The position numbers and the translations under genes were made by a program. Under the pieces are notes generated by a model. That model had not been told where the DNA came from. It made no database searches and saw only the letters and a list, made by a program, of their open reading frames with translations. From Spinacia oleracea (taxonomy: Eukaryota; Streptophyta; Magnoliopsida; Caryophyllales; Amaranthaceae), in assembly GCF_020520425.1 (NCBI RefSeq), contig NC_079491.1, forward strand, positions 21,567,449-21,631,448: DNA of 64,000 nt, written 5' to 3'. Every line of letters starts with the position of its first letter. Positions within the stretch are counted from its first letter, which is position 1. This document shows, piece after piece, positions 32,225-43,731 of the stretch.

Positions 32225-33226
32225 AAAGGGGGTAATGACTACTCAAAGACGGAAAGGCGATGGCCCTACTCTAAGAGAAGCAATGATCGTCCTGCCCCTT
32301 ATTCCCGACCTCAACACGTAACAGTGGTGGAAGATGACGACGACTCCGACTGGAAGAAAAGCCCGGATCTGCCTCCGAAAATTAACAAATATCCTTTTTG
32401 TGTTGACATTGTAGGTCTGATGAACCACCTCTCGAAGATGGGGAAAGCAGTGCAGTGGCCACCGAAGTCCAGCAAACCCGAGTCAAAGAAGGATCCCTCA
32501 AAATGGTGTGATTTCCATGCCGACATCGGTCACACCACCAACGACTGTGTTGCGTTGAGAAGAGAAGCAGCCTATCTATTGAAAAATGGATACCTCAAGG
32601 ACGTCATGTTAGACAAAGCCCGTGGCGTCGTCAACAAAGACAACTCTAACTCTCCATCTCGACCTCCTCCACCTCCCCCTCATACTAAAACTGTGAATTT
32701 TATTGCTGGAGGTTCTGACATTTGTGGTTTGACCTATTTTGCAGCGAAGAGGCACGCCCGAGAAAATGAGATAGACAGACCGGCCCGAGCCGTAGCCGCA
32801 AAATATCTAACCCCTATATCTTTTGATGAATCTGATGCAGGGGACATCTCAGACAAAAATCATGACGGCTTGGTGATATCCATTCCTGTTGGGAACTGCA
32901 TGATCAAACGAGTCCTTGTCGACAACGGTAGCTCAACTAATGTGATGATGCTCGATGCCCTCAAGGGGATGGGGCTCAACCCAGATACAGATGTCGTCAA
33001 AAAGTCCACCGAGCTAATAGGGTTCAGCGGCGAAGCAAAGACCACCTTTGGAGAAGTCACCCTACCTGTTTACGCTCAAGGAATCAACCAACAGGTAAAG
33101 TTTTGTGTTATTGATTGCCCTTCATCTTACAACATTATCTTGGGCAGGTCCTGGATCCACGACATGAAGGCCATCCCTTCAACGTACCACCAAACCATCA
33201 AGTTTCCAACTCGATGGGGGGTTTAG
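32225..33226 (+). pseudogene. Tat-A gag end and protease (copy 1)
   Basis: After an acidic segment (VEDDDDSDW) comes a zinc-knuckle-like CDFHADIGHTTNDC (CX2HX4HX4C), a Pro-rich linker, and the aspartic protease with VLVDNGSSTNVMM and NIILGRSWIHDMK. The protease active site has N in place of the usual T or S (DNGSS). The frame ends at a TAG at 33224-33226. The same segment recurs at 34409-35353, copy 2 lacking 24 bp near 34976. Confidence 0.85.
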
Positions 33227-33299
33227 GAAATCAAAGGAGATCAGCAAGAGTCCAAAGAATGTTACAAGGCAGCTCTAAAACCTTCAGCCACCAATAAGT

Positions 33300-34384
33300 C
33301 CTCATTATAGCAATTAAAGTCCGGTTCCGACCCAACAAGCTACAAGGAGCCCAAATCCGAACAGCTCGACGAGATCGTCTTGGATCCTGCGAAGCCGGAG
33401 CAGGTCGTTTTTATTGGATGCGATGTACCTGACGATATCAGGTCGGAACTTATCACATTTCTCAAAGCCAACGCAGATTGCTTCACATGGTCCCATGAAG
33501 ATATGCCAGGCATCAGCCCATACGTCATTACTCACAAGCTCAGTGTTGACCCCCATCACAAGCCCGTCAAACAGAAACGGCGGAAGTTCGCTCCAGAACG
33601 CAACCAAATTATCAACGACGAGGTTCAGCAACTATTAGATACGGGAAAGATCAGGGAAGTAAAATATCCAGACTGGTTGGCCAATGTCGTCGTAGTCATA
33701 AAGAAGAACGGGAAATGGCGTGTTTACATAGACTTCACTGACATCAAAAAGGCGTGCCCCAAAGACTCCTTTCCTTTACCCCACATCGACGCCATGGTTG
33801 ATGCTACTGCAGGGCATGAGATGCTCACATTCATGGATGCGTTCAGTGGATACAACCAGATTTGGATGCACCCAGAAGACCAAGAGAAAACCGCCTTCAT
33901 CACGGAGCGGGGAACTTACTGTTACAAGGTAATGCCATTTGGTTTAAGAAATGCAGGCGCCACCTATCAGCGCCTAGTGAACAAGATGTTCAATAAACAG
34001 CTAGGCGACACAATGGAAGTCTACATCAACGACATGTTGGTAAAATACAAGAAAGCCTCGGATCACATCTCGCACCTCCAACAAACCTTCGATGTACTAC
34101 GAGAATACAGCATGAAGCTCAATCCCACCAAGTGTTCGTTCGGAGTCTCCTCCGGGAAATTCTTGGGTTATATGGTTACTCGAAGAGGCATCGAAGCTAG
34201 CCCTGATCAGATCCGTGCAATTATCAATCTACAATCCCCTAGAAATCAAAAAGACGTACAGAAGTTAGCAGGCAGAGTGGCCGCCCTCAACCGCTTCATC
34301 TCCAGGTCGTCCGACAAGTGCAAATTGTTCTACGACATCCTTAGGAAAAATGAGAAGTTCTGCTGGACCGATCGACATGAAGCC
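33300..34384 (+). pseudogene. Tat-A reverse transcriptase (copy 1)
   Basis: Contains NADCFTWSHEDMPGI, WRVYIDFTDIKKACPKD, FMDAFSGYNQI, MPFGLRNAGATYQRLV and GKFLGYMVTRRGIE. The catalytic box reads EVYINDMLV instead of YIDDM, so one of the two catalytic aspartates is lost and this RT should be inactive. The RT ends at the WTDRHEA block (34384) and then reads straight into a second gag-end/protease copy, giving one 657-codon frame (33380-35353). Confidence 0.85.
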
Positions 34385-34408
34385 ACTCGACATACTCTTC
34401 ATTCCCGG

Positions 34409-35353
34409 AAAGGGGGCAACGACTACTCGAAGACAGAAAGACGATTGCCCTATCCCAAGAGAAGCAATGATCGTCCTGCTCCTTATTCCCGACCTCAGCA
34501 CGTAGCAGTGGTGGAAGATGATGACGACTCCGACTGGAAGAACAGCCCGGATCTACCTCCAAAAATTAACGAATATTCTTTTTGTATTGACACTGTAGGT
34601 CTGATGAACCATCTTTCAAAGATGGGGAAAGCAGTGCAATGGCCGCCGAAGTCTAGCAAACCCGAGTCGAAGAAGGATCCCTCGAAATGGTGCGACTTCC
34701 ATGCTGACATCGGCCACACAACCAACGATTGCGTCGCATTGAGGAGAGAAGTAGCTTATCTATTGAAGAACGGACATCTAAAGGATGTCATGTCAGACAA
34801 AGCTCGTGGAGTCGTCAACAAAGACAATTCTAATTCTCCATCTAGACCTCCTCCACCTCCTCCTCATACTAAAACTGTGAATTTTATTGCTGGAGGTTCT
34901 GACATTTGTGGTTTAACTTATTCTGCAGCGAAGAGGCACGCTCGAGAGAACGAGATAGATAGGCCGGCCCGAGCCATATCCTTTGATGAATCTGATGTAG
35001 GGGACATCTCGGATAAACATCATGATGGCTTAGTGATCTCCATTCCTGTTGGGAATTGCATGATCAAACGCGTCCTTGTCGACAACGGCAGCTCAACTAA
35101 TGTGATGATGCTTGATGCCCTCAAAGAGATGGGGCTCAACCCAGATACGGACGTCATTAAAAAATCCACCGTGTTGATAGGGTTCAGCGGCGAAGCAAAG
35201 ACTACCTTCGGAGAAGTCACCCTACCCGTTTACGCTCAAGGGATCAACCAACAGGTAAAATTTTGTGTTATTGATTGCCCTTCATCTTACAACATTATCT
35301 TGGGCAGGCCATGGATCCACGACATGAAGGCCATCCCTTCGACGTACCACTAA
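34409..35353 (+). pseudogene. Tat-B gag end and protease (copy 2)
   Basis: Parallel to 32225-33226. It keeps the CDFHADIGHTTNDC knuckle, VLVDNGSSTNVMM and NIILGRPWIHDMK, ending at TAA 35351-35353. It is open from the preceding RT copy with no stop between them. It lacks the eight residues around VAAKYLTP found in copy 1. Confidence 0.85.
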
Positions 35354-35494
35354 ACCATCAAGTTCCCAACTCGATGGGGAGTTCAGGAAATCAAGGGAGA
35401 TCAACAAGAGTCCAAAGAGTGATACAAAGCGGCCCTGAAGCCTTCGGCCACTAACAAATCCTCTTTATAGCAATTACAGTCCGCCACCGAACCG

Positions 35495-36560
35495 GTGAGC
35501 TACAACGAGCCCAAGTCCAAACAGCTCGATGAGGTCATCCTAGATCCCGCAAAGCCAGACCAGGTTGTTTTTATCGGATGCGATGTCCCTGACAGCATCA
35601 GATCGGAACTTGTCGCGTTTCTCAAAGCCAATGCAGATTGTTTCGCATGGTCCCATGAAGACATGCCTGGCATCAGCCCAGACGTCATCACTCACAAACT
35701 CAGTGTCGACCCCAATCATAAGCCCGTCAAGCAGAAGCGACGAAATTTCGCTCCAGAACGCAACCAAATTATCAATGATGAAGTCCAACAACTGCTAGAT
35801 ACAGGAAAGATCAGGGAAGTGAAGTATCCAGACTGGCTAGCCAATGTCGTCGTAGTCAGAAAGAAGAACGGGAAATGGCGAGTCTGCATAGATTTCACCG
35901 ACATCAACAAAGCATTCCCCAAGGATTCTTTTCCTCTACCCCACATCGACGCCATGGTTGACGCTACTGCAGGACATGAGATGCTCACATTCATGGACGC
36001 GTTCAGCTGATACAACCAAATTTTGATGCACCCAGAAGATCAAGAGAAAACCTCCTTCATCACGGAGCGAGGCACTTATTGTTACAAGGTCATGCCGTTC
36101 GGCTTAAGGAATACCGGCGCCACCTACCAACTCTTAGTCAACAAAATGTTCAGAAACCAGCTAGGTGACACAATGGAAGTCTACATCGACGACATGCTCG
36201 TAAAATCCAAAAAAGCCTCGGATCATATCACACATCTCCGGCAAGCTTTCGATATTTTGCGAGAATATAGCATGCAGCTCAACCCCACCAAATGCTTATT
36301 TGGAGTCTCTTCTGGGAAGTTCTTAGGTTACATGGTTACGCAAAGAGGGATCGAAGCAAGTCCTGATCAAATCCGTGCAATCATCAACCTACAATCACCT
36401 CGGAACCAGAAAGACGTACAGAAGTTAGCAGGCAGAGTGGTCGCCCTCAACCGCTTCATCTCCAGGTCGTCCAACAAATGCAAATTGTTCTACGATATTC
36501 TCAGGAAGAATGAAAAGTTCAGTTGGACTGACCGCCACGAAGCCGCATTACAACAACTCA
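35495..36560 (+). pseudogene. Tat-B reverse transcriptase (copy 2)
   Basis: Contains WRVCIDFTDIN, FPLPHIDAMVDATAG, MPFGLRNTGATYQ and an intact catalytic MEVYIDDMLV. A TGA at 36008-36010 (MDAFS, stop, YNQI) interrupts the fingers-palm region. Copy 1 is open but lacks a catalytic aspartate, while copy 2 has both aspartates but a stop. Confidence 0.88.
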
Positions 36561-37000
36561 AGCGATACCTGTCGAACCCTCCCCTGCTATCCAAACCAAA
36601 AGAAAATGAAGAATTACAGGTGTACCTTGCGGTCACGGAGTCAACCATCAGTGCAGTATTAGTACGAGAAGAAGACGGGAAACAGCTACCTGTTTATTAC
36701 ATCAGTAAGTTTCTACTTAGCGCCGAAACAAGGTACTCTCATCTCGAAAAACTTCTCCTTGCACTAGTTGTCGCTTCCGTTAAATTACGTCCTTATTTTG
36801 AATGCCACCCTGTTATCGTTAGAAATAACTATCCCATGAAGTCAATCATGAGGAAACCCGAGTTATCTGGCAGGATGTCCAAATGGGCGATTCAATTAGG
36901 TTGTTACGACATCAGGTATGAACCTCGCACATCCATCAAGTCGCAAGCTCTAGCAGATTTAGTGGCCGACTTTAGCCCGAGCCTCCAACTCGAAGTCGAT
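36561..37000 (+). pseudogene. Tat-B RNase H
   Basis: In frame with the second RT part (open from 36023 to 37663). It contains YLAVTESTISAVLVREEDG, YYISKFLLSAETRYSHLEK, VIVRNNYPMKSIM and ALADLVADF. The usual T or S before the DxxL-type tether region reads N, a minor change. The domain is followed by a second RNase H. Confidence 0.8.
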
Positions 37001-37663
37001 CGTGAAGTAAACGTACTAACCGACACGGGGTCCTCATCAAGATGGACCCTACATACCGACGGCTCCTCAAATATACGGGGAACTGGCCTCGGCATCGTGC
37101 TAAAATCGCCACAAGGGGACACCATAGTACAGTCTGTCTGTTGTGAGTTCAAAGCTACCAACAACGAGGCGGAATATGAAGCTTTGATCCTAGGATTGTC
37201 ACTAGCGCTCGACATGAACATCCGCCGACTTGAGGTACGTTGTGACCCTTTATTAATTATCAGTCAGATTAATGGTTCATATGCAGCAAAGGAATCGAAG
37301 ATGCAGGCCTACTTGGAAATAGCAAAAAGGCTCGTGAACAAGTTCGACTCATGCACTTTACAACAAGTACCAAGAGATCAAAACACCCAGGCCGACGCCT
37401 TAGCCAATATCGGCTCCAACATCAAACCTAAACTCACCTCCATCCCCGTAGTCCACTTAATGTATCCAGCCATCACCAAAGATAACCTGCCCATCACCGA
37501 ACAGCCCCAACCCACTCAAACGCCTTCATGGCACGACCCCTACATACACTGGCTCAAACACAATACCATCCCACCTAGAGTTACCCACGAAAGGTCTTTC
37601 CGCATAAAAGCCTCCAGATTCATCCTCATCCACGGAGTATTGTTCAGAAAATCGGTTGCATGA
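37001..37663 (+). pseudogene. Tat-B second, archaeal-type RNase H (aRNH)
   Basis: Contains WTLHTDGSSNIRGTGLGI, NNEAEYEALILGLSLAL, VRCDPLLIISQINGSY and QADALANIGS, giving the D-E-D-D catalytic set of an archaeal/plant-type RNase H. A dual RNase H is diagnostic of the Tat lineage. The frame ends at TGA 37661-37663, two codons before the integrase frame. Confidence 0.88.
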
Positions 37664-38764
37664 CCGTACTTGAGATGCTTAGATCATGATGAGATCGAGT
37701 CGACATTGCGCAACATACATGATGGCGAGTGTGGAAACGACGCCGGAGGAAGAAGCTTAGCCCACAAGACCCTTACCATGGGATATTTCTGGCCCACCAT
37801 GAAGAAGGACGCAATCACCTTTGCTAAGAAGTGCGACTCTTGCCAGCGGTTCGCATCCATCTCTCACCAACCTTGTGAAGTGCTCCACCCCATCTTGTCC
37901 CCTTGGCCCTTCATGAAATGGGGGATGGACATAGTGGGACCCTTACCACAAGCGTTAGGGCAGCGCGTCTTCATGCTGGCAATGACTGACTACTTCTCCA
38001 AATGGATCGAAGCAGAAGCTTTCAAGCGAGTTCGAGATACTGAAGTCATCTCGTTCATCAAGCGCAACATCCTTAGTCGATTCGGTATTCCTTCCGAGAT
38101 CGTCTGCGACAATGGTTCTCAGTTTATCAGTAACAAAACCAGAGAATTCTGCAGCAGGTATAACATCACCCTACACACTTCAACACCAAGATATCCTCAA
38201 GCAAACGGCCAAGCCGAATCAAGTAACAAAATCATCATCAACAACCTCAAGAAACGCCTCGACGACGCCAAAGGGAGATGGGCAGACGAGTTCCCTATGA
38301 TCCTCTGGGCCGACAGGACGACACCCAAGACGGCGACCAATCACACTCCTTTCTCCTTAGTCTTCGGTTGCGAAGCAGTCATTCCTCCCGAAGTCGAGCT
38401 CCCCACAGCAAGAAGTAACTTCATGACTCCAGGAATGAACGACTCAGTCCTGGCTTACGACATCGATACCGCTGATGAACTCAGAGAAGCAGCACGGGTT
38501 AGGATGGCATCCTACCAGCAGACAGTAGCAAACAGCTACAACAAGAATGTAAGGGTTCGAGTATTTCAACAGGGAGATTGGGTCATGCGCAAGGTCTTCC
38601 CAAACAAGAAGGATCCTCGACACGGTAAGCTGGCACCGACATGGGAAGGTCCCTACCGGATCGTAAGACGAACAGGTCATGGAGCGTACGAGTTGGTCGA
38701 CAAAGATGACACACCCATCCCAAGAAGTTGGACTGCAACGCACCTAAAACTGTACCACTTCTGA
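37664..38764 (+). pseudogene. Tat-B integrase
   Basis: Open for 364 codons from 37670. The zinc end (HDGECGNDAGGRSL, then CDSCQRF), the core D-D-E set (MDIVGPLPQ, VCDNGSQF, YPQANGQAESSNK) and the C-terminal GPYRIVRRTGHGAYELVD block are all present. A single stop separates it from the RNase H part. This is the best preserved pol domain in the composite. Confidence 0.9.
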
Positions 38765-39954
38765 ACACTCGAATGATTCTTGCTTTCTAGTTTCTTTTTT
38801 AACACAACAGGCACTCTAGCAATCGTCATCATTATGTCGGTACCCCCGAGATGGGGTGAGCATGGCATATTATGAAGTCGAGAGCATCTCGCACTTTACG
38901 CACTTATAAGCAACTGGGAGTTAAGTTCTTCCACTCTATCTTTTTTCCTTTCCTTTTTTACATAATATCACCATTACTGACTTAGGCATCGGAGGGCCGT
39001 TGGCACCACCAACGGCCAAACTTCACGCCACCATCTCATTTTGCAGGTAACACCATGATGACATCATAAGTATACACTTGGGAGGAACGACAAACATAAG
39101 GATTCGACTCGACCTCGTCCAGTATTTCTCCTCGAACTCTCTCTTCTCTTTTTCTCCTTGTCATAATTTCCTTTCATTTTCATGTCGCTCCATACTGACT
39201 TAAGCATCGGAGGGCCGTTGGCTCCACCAACGGCCAATCCTCACGCTCTGCTATGTTGACAGTATGATGCCCACATGATGAAGGTACAACAAGGAGAAAA
39301 CAGATGAAGCAAAAATGTACAATACAGCATACAGGAGAACATGATTGAAATTATGTATGCATGTTCAGAGACATAAAGTGATGAGAAATGAACGTTCATT
39401 TTATTCTAACATGGTTGTATACACTACATGTTACGAAGCTTACATTTACAATTTACAGTTTACATCTTACAAGTTGGGCCGTACAAAATTCCTGGGAACA
39501 ACTTTACAAATTACAAAACACAGTTTAGGCCATTACAAAAACGTCTGGTACACTACAATGTACAATCCACACACAATGGAATACAGTTCTACATTTTTTA
39601 CAGTTTACATCTTGCAGTTTCTTCTTTGACAGGCTGGAGGCGTCGCCAAAGTCGAACTTGAGGTATGTGCCCAACCTGCAAAAACAAAACACCAATCCAA
39701 AAGCACATTTTTTTCCAAACACAAGCAAGCAAACACAAGATTAGAAATCCACACAAATATCTACATCACTTGTCCCCTTGGACAAGCCCAAAAAACATCC
39801 AAAAGAATGCCGCCTTCAAGGCGAAACACAGCCACAAATATCTTTTCGACCTTCCCAAAGGCCGAACACGCAAAACATTGTCTAAAAACAAAAGAAACCA
39901 TTGTTTGACAAACACAACATTCATTTTTTTTTTTTTTAAGGAGGGGGGACAGAA
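38765..39954. other. Tat-B 3' region with duplicated hairpin
   Basis: Non-coding between integrase and the end of the antisense gene. A block starting near ACTGACTTAGGCATCGGAGG occurs twice (about 38976 and 39194), each carrying a GGCCGTTGG/CCAACGGCC hairpin (38995-39017 and 39213-39235). A TTTACAGTTTACATCTT repeat occurs near 39452 and 39597. Probably 3' UTR for both strands. Confidence 0.7.
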
Positions 39955-41921
39955 CTACTCCTGATGGTCTGCTGGGCCTGCATTCTCCCCTTGTTCGCCA
40001 TCGCCTGGTGCCGCCATCGTCTGGACATCGGGGCTGGTTGCAGTTGCACCCTCCTCGACGTCCTCTTCATCGCTAACGGCACCAGGGGGGATATAGTCCT
40101 CGGGGAATGCAGTGTTGAACTGAGCAATGTCCTCGTCAGGAGTCCAGTTCACATGTTTGCCCGCCTTAAACTCCTCCATCATCTCGGCCTTCATTTTCCA
40201 AGTGTAGTAACCAGCACACTCGTAAATCCTCGCCTTGACTTTGGAGAGAGACGTCTTCAGCTCGTCAACTTGAACAACCAGCGTCTCCTTCTCAGCATTC
40301 AGCTGCGCGACCTCAGCAGCCCCCTTTTCTTGACTCACCTGCAGCGCCTCAGCCCTCGCCGTCGCCTCCTTGGCCACGTCGCCAAGACGACCAGCCTCCT
40401 GCTTCGCTTTCTTCATGTCGTTTTTCAATTTTACTATCTGATCTTCTAACATTGTGACATGATGACGTGTGGCTAAAGCAGATTGCAGGGACTATTTGAA
40501 CAGGAAAAAATTCAAGAGTCACTACACTGACGAGACGAAGATGGCATGTAGGGAACGATATTACAATAAAAACAACAAAGGGAGCAGAGACATACCCTCC
40601 AGGCATCAGAGACGCTCTCAACAGTTGCAGCAACTAGGGACAGGGTCTCTTGACGCTCCCGGCTTGATGGCATCCACAGACGATCAACCTCGGGCCAGAG
40701 CTGAACCCTTGGCGCGTCTGTCGACCCGTAGTCGTCGGGGAACTCCACTGCAAACTTCCTCTTCCGAGGCGGAGGTGGCAGTTTCTTCTCAGCAGGCATG
40801 AGCAAGCTGGTCTTCCCTGTCACCGTGGCGTCCGGTGAAGTCTTTGGCGGCTTCGGAGGTGACAACATGGTGATGGGTTTGGCTCGGGACATATTCCCTA
40901 GCGATTCAAGCCGCTTCTTCTGCAGTGCATCTGCAGAGGGGGCCTTACCAGAGCGAGTCGAGGGGCCAGTTCCTGTTAAACAATATTTATTGACGACTTA
41001 GTCTCGTCACAACAATTGTAATTTGAAAAAGGGCAACGAACCCAAAGTTGTAAATTAATCCTAACCCATGTTTACCTGTTGATGTCGACATGCTCACAGG
41101 TTCAGAAATCTCTTCCTCTTGAAGCTCTTCGCGCTCGAACTTGATGCCGATAAAGGCTCTGTCCTTTAGGGGAACTCCTAGCAGCACAGCAGTTTTCTCT
41201 ATGGCTTCAGCACCGACACCAACTGTGTCGAAGGATGCACCTACAAAAACAAACAAGTGAGACAAAGTCAAATCAACAAGCCCAAAAACACCAAAACACA
41301 AACAAATACCTCTAGCCACCCACTCCCCCGTCAAAAAGTTGAAGTCGGATCCTAAACTAGCCAACTCCACAAAAAAGAACCGACCCATCCACCCGCGGTC
41401 GTTCGACTTGTCCGCACCAAGAAGGGCCTCCCTGTCATCCTTGACATGCAACAAGTACCTGCCAGCCCCATAATTCTGGACCTTGTAGGTATACACAAGG
41501 TCCTCAACCCGGAATTCCATGTCCAGTTGGCCGGCCAAATGGTCAACCAGGTGCATTACCCTCCAGACCTGTGGCATCAGTTACGCCGGCGGCAGCGCCA
41601 GTATCCTCAGAACTCCTCGCACCAGTGGCGAGAAAGGATAAGTGTATCCAATTTTGAAGTGGTACTCGTAGAAGCACACCCAGCCGTCTGATACCCAATC
41701 GGCCCGCTCGTCGGGCTGCGGCAACCGAATTACCGCCGATGGAGGAAAGCCACACTCCTCCCTAGTGCCTCCACATCCTGTTTTCCCCAAGTGGCCGGCC
41801 GAGCATTCTTCTTGTCCAGAATATGAGTAGGGGTGAAAATTGGGCCCTCAACCAGATCACACTCTACCACCACCTTCTTGTTCTTTACGCGGGTGGATTT
41901 CATTCCCATTCGCTGCGACAT
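39955..41921 (-). pseudogene. Tat antisense gene (Transposase_28-like aORF)
   Basis: On the minus strand: ATG at 41921, then blocks such as FPPSAVIRLPQPDE, WVCFYEYHFKIGYTYPFSPLVRG (41581-41790, read in pieces), MPQVWRVMHLVDHL and GWMGRFFFVELASLGSDF (40987-41577). These match the so-called putative gypsy-type transposon domain (PF04195) found in antisense ORFs of Tat elements. A C-terminal coiled coil (39955-40452, MLEDQIVKLKNDMKK) with an acidic tail follows, probably after introns. A frameshift near 41770 and an in-frame TAA at 41581-41583 suggest inactivation. The function of this ORF class is unknown. Confidence 0.75.
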
Positions 41922-42065
41922 GTGGGAAATCGGAGAAGAAGAGGGAAAGTAAAGAAGAAGAATTGAGCAGTTACCTGAGAAAAGGAGAGAGAAAGGGCGC
42001 CGATCGTTTTTTCTGGGAAAGAGAAGAGAAAGATTGCAAAAGTGATTTCGGATGGTTGGAAGTGC

Positions 42066-42080
42066 GGCCTTATTTATTGG
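42066..42080 (-). promoter_or_regulatory. Candidate TATA box of the antisense gene
   Basis: The minus strand reads GCCAATAAATAAGGC, about 150 bases upstream of the antisense ATG at 41921. Suggestive only. Confidence 0.4.
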
Positions 42081-42239
42081 CGCAGGTAGGCGGTTGGTTT
42101 CCCCAAGGCAAAAATCATCATGACTCTAACGCCGTCAGCGTTGGGGAGGTTAAGAGGCGGTTTCCATTTTCCTATTTGTGAAACCCATTTTTCCTTTCTG
42201 AACTTCCCGGAATAAATTCAAAATGGGTTTGGGGACAAT

Positions 42240-42634
42240 TGTTAGGGGGGAAAAAACCCTCTTGGTGACGTGGGCATACGTGGCGAGAGTTGTACGCGTG
42301 GATGCCAACAAGGCGAAAGGTGTCACTGCTCGAACGGTCTGCCCAACTGCTGGGCTCAAAACGGACGTTACAACCGTTGATGAAGCCGGCCTTCATTACG
42401 GATTTGTTATCTAATTATGGGCAGCAATTATTCCATAAACGTTACACTCTTATTGTAAATGCCTATAAAATGGCTTAATCTTGCTTATTTTAGATACACG
42501 ATTCCCAAGCAATAAACTTACAATTATCTTATGCTATTACAACTTGCTCTCACCATATTCAATTATCTAGCTCAATCGATTGTTAGCACCATCATCAAGA
42601 AAAGTTCGTCCCTAAGTCGAATTTGTCCAAAACA
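42240..42634 (+). repeat. Tat-B 3' LTR
   Basis: 395 bp, TGTTAGGG...AAAACA, with TATA box CCTATAAAATGG (from 42461) and AATAAA near 42513. A G-rich PPT-like run (GGGTTTGGGGACAAT) precedes it. It is clearly more diverged from the LTR at 15888 than a single-insertion pair of moderate age should be. Confidence 0.85.
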
Positions 42635-42657
42635 ATTACAACAACTCAAACAGTACC

Positions 42658-43731
42658 TGTTAGCACCATCGGTTTCCATTGATTTAAGGGACCTTAGCAT
42701 GATAATTCGATTGTCCCGAGGTATTATCTTATTAGGCGTGATAAATCAATCAAATTTAATAGTTTTAGCAATTTATAAAGGGCGAGGAAAGCAATTAAAC
42801 CACATGATAAAGGGCGATAAAAAGTAATTAAATCACATGAGGGACATATTACAACGCACCCTTGAGAGGTGCGTTGTGGTTCTCAGAAAACTAACCACTT
42901 TGGCTTTGCTATTTCTCCTTTATTTAACGAATCTCAGGTTCCCGAGCAATGTTCCAGTATTGAGGGCTTAATTCATCAGCTACAGGGACAGGATGCGTTC
43001 TGTTCGACTTTTGGGTCGATTGCGACAGAACGAGGGATTAGTTTTGCAGCGTGAGGCTTAGGCTTAAGGCTAGAGTCAATACTCAAGGTTATGAATTGTC
43101 TTTTTCACGTCGGCTTTAGGGGTCTATTTATAGGAAAAAGTGGCGTAGAAAGATAGATTTTCAGGAATATGAATACGAAACGGATTAGGAAAAGAATCTG
43201 TCCCAGGTATTTTTGGCGCCTAGCACTGGGCGTCAAAGATTTCGGCGCCCAGGGCTGGGCGTTGAAAATAGGCTCTGGGCAGAATTCTTTGTCAGATTGG
43301 ACTCTAGAGTACGGAGTCTATTAAGAGACTTATTCCGAGTTATTTGGTGCGTATCAATTTACGACGGAATGCGTCTGGGCCCTTTACGAACTTCTAGGTT
43401 CGTTATGAGTTTAATTAATACGTTAACTCTTTTATCGAATTGCGATAGGAATAGAATTTCGTTTACAATTTCTATCTCTTTTAGGATTTATGTTGGAGTG
43501 CAACACCTAATTCTGACAGGTTTCTATCTTTTTATTCTTACCACTTTTAGCAATTACCTTTTACGGCAGCTACTATTTTTAGCAGGTTTCTATAAATGGA
43601 AGCTTTGGCTGAAATGAAAGGGTGATTTGAGATTCGTTATTTTATAGGAGATGCGTTGCCAAGTGGAGATTTATGTTCTCATCATCGAACCTTTCACTTT
43701 CGGGAATGGGGACAAAAGTAGGTGTCTACAG
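42658..43731 (-). repeat. 3' LTR of the Tat/Ogre-like element
   Basis: 1074 bp, TG...CA on the minus strand. A strong TATA box CCTATAAATAGACCCC (minus) lies at 43115-43130 and an AATAAA further downstream near 42920. A paired GC hairpin motif sits at 43214-43265. Confidence 0.82.

Larger units (their letters stand above)
34385..42634 (+). mobile_element. Tat-B, 5'-truncated, nested in Tat-A pol
   Basis: Begins inside gag (homology with 32212 onward) and runs through protease, RT, both RNase H domains, integrase, antisense gene and 3' LTR. The right flank (42635 onward, ATTACAACAACTC) matches the RT-end coding sequence that should follow 34384, lacking two bases. This fits insertion of Tat-B into Tat-A followed by loss of Tat-B's left end. 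A tandem duplication by recombination is the alternative. Confidence 0.6.
15888..42657 (+). mobile_element. Tat-lineage Ty3/gypsy composite (Tat-A, with Tat-B nested)
   Basis: The order is 5' LTR (15888-16277), PBS, gag part 1, Athila insertion (17254-31538), gag part 2, gag-end/protease/RT copy 1, a junction at about 34385, gag-end/protease/RT copy 2, RNase H, archaeal-type RNase H, integrase, antisense gene and 3' LTR (42240-42634). Next come 23 bp that match RT-end coding sequence (42635-42657). The dual RNase H and the antisense gene are marks of the Tat lineage. The two LTRs are only roughly 75-80% alike by eye and their flanks (CTAAT, ATTAC) do not match. I therefore assign the 5' LTR to Tat-A and the 3' LTR to Tat-B. 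Confidence 0.75.

Noticed and set aside
15888..42634. A single Tat element with one LTR pair
   Set aside because: The LTRs are too diverged, the flanks do not match, and the sequence after the 3' LTR continues the RT-end coding sequence interrupted at 34384.
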